Origin: Bacillota bacterium
Lineage (GTDB): Bacteria; Bacillota; Clostridia; Tissierellales; Peptoniphilaceae
Length of the DNA: 9,311 bases
Reading direction: 5' to 3'
NCBI GenBank assembly: GCA_023394215.1
Contig: JAEXBH010000137.1
Span: 1-9,311 of the forward strand
Both the position numbers and the translations under genes were made by a program. Below, piece by piece: positions 7,136 through 9,311 of the stretch. The notes beneath the pieces were generated by a model, which had not been told where the DNA came from, searched no databases, and saw only the letters and a list, made by a program, of their open reading frames with translations. Positions within the stretch are counted from its first letter, which is position 1, and each line of letters starts with the position of its first letter.

Positions 7136-8359
7136 ATGGAAAGTAAAAAGTTTAGAACAGTTTTTTATGTGTTAATTTTAATTTTATTTACTCTTTTCGG
7201 GTACTTACAAGGGCAAAAAAATCCGCAGGCAGCCTTGGTTGAAGGTGACGGTCAGTATGATAATATGAAAGTTTCCGACGAGGAAAGAAATTATATAAAA
7301 AAGCTTAGGGAAATAAAGACCATAGTTGATAGGGACTTTTTGAATGAAATTGATGAGAATAAAACTGAGGACGGTATATATAAGGGTTATGTTGCAGCTC
7401 TTGGCGATAAGTATTCAGTTTATTACAATGCCCAGGAGTATAAGGCGTTAAATGAACACAATTCGGGAGAATTTGGCGGTGTAGGTTTACAGGTTAATTC
7501 CGGAAAGGACTATATAGAAATAATAGCCCCTATAAAGGATACACCGGCCGACAGGGCAGGTATTAAGGCTGGAGATAAGGTTAAGGCCATAAACGGTGAA
7601 AATTTTTCTCCGGACCAAATGGAAGAAGCTGTTAAAGTAATGAGGGGAGAACCCGGGACCGAGGTTACTCTTACGATACTTAGAGAAGTTTCGGGAAAGA
7701 CCCAGGAGCTTGACTTCAAGCTTAAAAGGGAGCTTATAGATGTTGATTCCGTTTATCCTAAGATGCTTGAAAATAATATAGGTTATATATATATTTCTGG
7801 TTTCCAGGAAAGGACCTTTAAAGATTTCAAAAAAGCACTTGAGGACTTGCAGGCTCAGGGAGCAAAAAAATTGGTTTTGGACCTTAGGAATAACCCGGGC
7901 GGACTTTTGGATGTTACACTTGAAATGGCGGACTATCTTTTAGGCAAGGCTAATATAATGACGGTCAAGTATAAGACTAAAGATGAAGAAACTTTTTCTT
8001 CAGATGAGAGTCAAAATAATATACCTATGGTTGTTCTTATAGATAACGGTTCCGCTTCAGCTTCCGAAATTATGGCGGGAGCTTTACAGGATAACAATAG
8101 GGCTCTTTTGCTTGGGCAAAAGACCTACGGAAAGGGAGTTATGCAGCAAATTTATAATTTCGGTATAGGAAATGACGGAACCGGAATGAAGCTTACAGTT
8201 GCAGAGTTTTTTACACCTAATCATAATAAGATACACGGTATAGGAGTTTCTCCGGATATTGAAGTTAAGTTGAATGATGGAGTAAATAAGATAGGGCCGG
8301 AAAATCTTGATAAAGATAATCAATTACAAGAGGCTATAAAATTAATAGAGAGTAAGTAA
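7136..8359 (+). CDS. ctpA: C-terminal processing protease, S41 family (CtpA/CtpB type)
   Basis: This is a membrane-anchored serine protease that cuts or degrades proteins in the extracytoplasmic space, often from their C-termini. Starting at 7136 it has 407 residues. After MESKKFR comes one hydrophobic segment (about 8-24), acting as a signal anchor. A helical N-terminal region follows. The PDZ domain at about 110-195 includes GGVGLQV and AGIKAGDKVKAING. The S41 catalytic core has LRNNPGG, NGSASASE with the likely nucleophile S308, and TYGKG with the general base K333; Q337 also fits the triad. The Ser-Lys spacing of 25 matches the family. B. subtilis carries ctpB close to ftsEX, so the context is conserved. 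Known relatives control wall hydrolases (Prc, Pseudomonas CtpA) or sporulation signalling (CtpB). A role in limiting the neighbouring M23 enzyme is my inference. Confidence 0.93.
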   Translation: MESKKFRTVFYVLILILFTLFGYLQGQKNPQAALVEGDGQYDNMKVSDEERNYIKKLREIKTIVDRDFLNEIDENKTEDGIYKGYVAALGDKYSVYYNAQEYKALNEHNSGEFGGVGLQVNSGKDYIEIIAPIKDTPADRAGIKAGDKVKAINGENFSPDQMEEAVKVMRGEPGTEVTLTILREVSGKTQELDFKLKRELIDVDSVYPKMLENNIGYIYISGFQERTFKDFKKALEDLQAQGAKKLVLDLRNNPGGLLDVTLEMADYLLGKANIMTVKYKTKDEETFSSDESQNNIPMVVLIDNGSASASEIMAGALQDNNRALLLGQKTYGKGVMQQIYNFGIGNDGTGMKLTVAEFFTPNHNKIHGIGVSPDIEVKLNDGVNKIGPENLDKDNQLQEAIKLIESK

Positions 8360-8364
8360 AAGAA

Positions 8365-8401
8365 AAATCCTGATTATGAGTTTCAGTCATAGTCAGGATT
8401 T
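8365..8401 (+). terminator. Intrinsic terminator after the S41 protease gene
   Basis: Arms 8365-8379 and 8387-8401 pair over 15 bases with a single T-G wobble, around the loop GTTTCAG. The right arm ends in TTT and is followed by the T-rich TCTTATTATATTTATT. It lies 5 bases after the stop codon and separates this gene from uvrB. Confidence 0.88.
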
Positions 8402-8481
8402 CTTATTATATTTATTCCTTTAAAAAGTTATATATGTAAAAGTTTAATGTATAACAGCAACAAAATAATAGAAGATCGCAC

Positions 8482-8510
8482 TTGAAAAAGAACAAACGTT
8501 CGTGTAATAT
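8482..8510 (+). promoter_or_regulatory. uvrB promoter
   Basis: TTGAAA (8482-8487) as -35 and TAATAT (8505-8510) as -10 are separated by exactly 17 bases. Predicted starts at purines around 8515-8518 leave only about 11-14 bases before the ATG at 8529. A LexA box fills most of the spacer. Between the upstream terminator and this promoter (8402-8481) I see only AT-rich sequence with a weak six-base inverted repeat (8427-8432 with 8450-8455). Confidence 0.85.
8489..8502 (+). promoter_or_regulatory. LexA (DinR-type) SOS operator
   Basis: AGAACAAACGTTCG matches the Gram-positive LexA consensus CGAACNNNNGTTCG at every defined position but the first. It lies between the -35 and -10 of the uvrB promoter, where bound LexA would block RNA polymerase. 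This predicts that uvrB is induced by DNA damage, as in B. subtilis. Confidence 0.87.
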
Positions 8511-8528
8511 TAAGATGAGGTAGATAGC

Positions 8529-9311
8529 ATGGAAAATTTTAATATACAATCAAATTATAAACCGACGGGAGACCAACCTCAGGCTATAAAAGCTTTGGTA
8601 AGGAGTCTAAAAGACAACAATAAGTTTCAGACTTTAAAGGGGGTTACCGGCTCCGGTAAGACATTTACTATGGCAAATATTATACAGGAAGTTAATCGTC
8701 CAACTTTGGTTTTAGCCCATAATAAGACTCTGGCATACCAGTTGTTTACGGAGTTTAAGGAGTTTTTTCCGGACAATGCCGTAGAGTATTTTGTGTCTTA
8801 TTACGACTATTATCAACCTGAGGCCTATGTAGCGGCTACGGATACTTATATAGCCAAGGATTCATCCATAAATGATGAGATAGATAAGATGCGACATTCG
8901 GCTACAGCGGCTTTATTTGAAAGAAGGGATGTTATTATAGTTTCGTCGGTATCTTGTATATATGGTTTGGGAGATCCTATAGATTATGAGAAGATGACCC
9001 TTTCCTTGAGGCCGGGGATGGAAATAGAGAGAGATGATGTTTTGAAAAAATTGATTTTTATTCAATTTACAAGAAATGATATAGATTTTTCCAGGGGGAC
9101 TTTCAGAGTTAGGGGGGATGTTATAGATATCTTCCCTGCAAATGCTACCGAAAATATCTACAGGGTAGAGTTTTTTGGAGATGAAATAGATCGGATTTCT
9201 GAAGTAAACTATCTTACGGGCGAGGTGGTCAGTCATCTTAATCACATTTTAGTTTTTCCGGCATCTCACTATGCTACATCTATGGATAAGGTTAAGCTTG
9301 CGGTTCAGAGT
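8529..9311 (+). CDS. uvrB: Excinuclease ABC subunit UvrB, 3' end missing
   Basis: UvrB is the damage-verifying helicase-like subunit of the UvrABC nucleotide excision repair complex. It is loaded by UvrA and recruits UvrC for incision. The visible 261 codons start [20 protein letters not shown]. They include Walker A GVTGSGKT (38-45) and [13 protein letters not shown] (60-72). The beta-hairpin region has [10 protein letters not shown] (91-100), the tyrosines that clamp DNA, and [12 protein letters not shown] and [16 protein letters not shown] follow. The full protein is usually about 660 residues, so roughly 40 percent is visible and the frame remains open to the window edge. The start has GAGG at 8517-8520, 8 bases upstream. 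UvrA is often the next gene but lies outside the window. Identification is certain. Confidence 0.98.
   Translation, partial: MENFNIQSNYKPTGDQPQAIKALVRSLKDNNKFQTLKGVTGSGKTFTMANIIQEVNRPTLVLAHNKTLAYQLFTEFKEFFPDNAVEYFVSYYDYYQPEAYVAATDTYIAKDSSINDEIDKMRHSATAALFERRDVIIVSSVSCIYGLGDPIDYEKMTLSLRPGMEIERDDVLKKLIFIQFTRNDIDFSRGTFRVRGDVIDIFPANATENIYRVEFFGDEIDRISEVNYLTGEVVSHLNHILVFPASHYATSMDKVKLAVQS

Noticed and set aside
8084..8323. Antisense open frame within the S41 protease gene
   Set aside because: It overlaps the catalytic core of a real gene on the other strand and has no supporting signals.
8427..8455. Inverted repeat GTTATA/TATAAC as an operator
   Set aside because: Six-base arms with a 17-base gap in very AT-rich sequence are likely chance.
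8913..9245. Antisense open frame opposite uvrB (110 codons)
   Set aside because: It is a shadow of the strongly conserved UvrB coding frame and shows no recognisable protein features.
1..9311. CRISPR arrays, tRNA/rRNA genes, insertion sequences, riboswitches
   Set aside because: I saw no direct-repeat array, cloverleaf, transposase or aptamer-like conserved leader. All gaps are under 170 bases and are explained by terminators and promoters.

Overview
The window is AT-rich, and all eight genes lie on the + strand. Strong AGGAGG-type ribosome sites, heavy use of AGA/AGG and ATA codons, a CwlO/PcsB-style hydrolase beside ftsEX, and a Gram-positive LexA box point to a low-GC Gram-positive bacterium. 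A fermentative anaerobe of the Clostridia/Tissierellia type is my best guess. I cannot name a genus from sequence alone.

Region 1 (1-3799) is a tight three-gene run. It holds the 3' part of pfkA (6-phosphofructokinase, cut by the left edge), pyk (pyruvate kinase with the extra C-terminal PEP-utilizer-like domain), and a CofE-like gene related to coenzyme F420-0:L-glutamate ligases. Gaps are 8 and 12 bases and no internal promoter is visible, so the CofE-like gene is probably transcribed with the two glycolytic kinases. A hairpin and then a strong intrinsic terminator (3865-3902) close the unit.

Region 2 (about 3901-8401) is a cell-wall module: ftsE and ftsX (overlapping by 14 bases), a secreted coiled-coil M23 peptidoglycan endopeptidase, and an S41 C-terminal processing protease. 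FtsEX is an ABC-type machine that switches on peptidoglycan hydrolases. The coiled-coil M23 protein, 18 bases downstream, is its obvious client. The S41 protease is separated by a hairpin and appears to have its own promoter; it may trim or remove wall enzymes. A strong terminator follows it.

Region 3 (8402-9311) starts with an intergenic stretch carrying a clear SOS promoter: -35, a 17-base spacer containing a LexA box, and -10. It continues with the first 261 codons of uvrB (nucleotide excision repair), cut by the right edge.

Most of this is conserved housekeeping content and I do not see a clearly new system. The best candidate for something poorly described is the CofE-like protein, whose glutamate acceptor is unknown and which sits in a glycolytic operon. 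Other points worth a look are the catalytically intact M23 partner of FtsEX, the hairpin/promoter junction ahead of the S41 protease, and the very short predicted leader of SOS-controlled uvrB.
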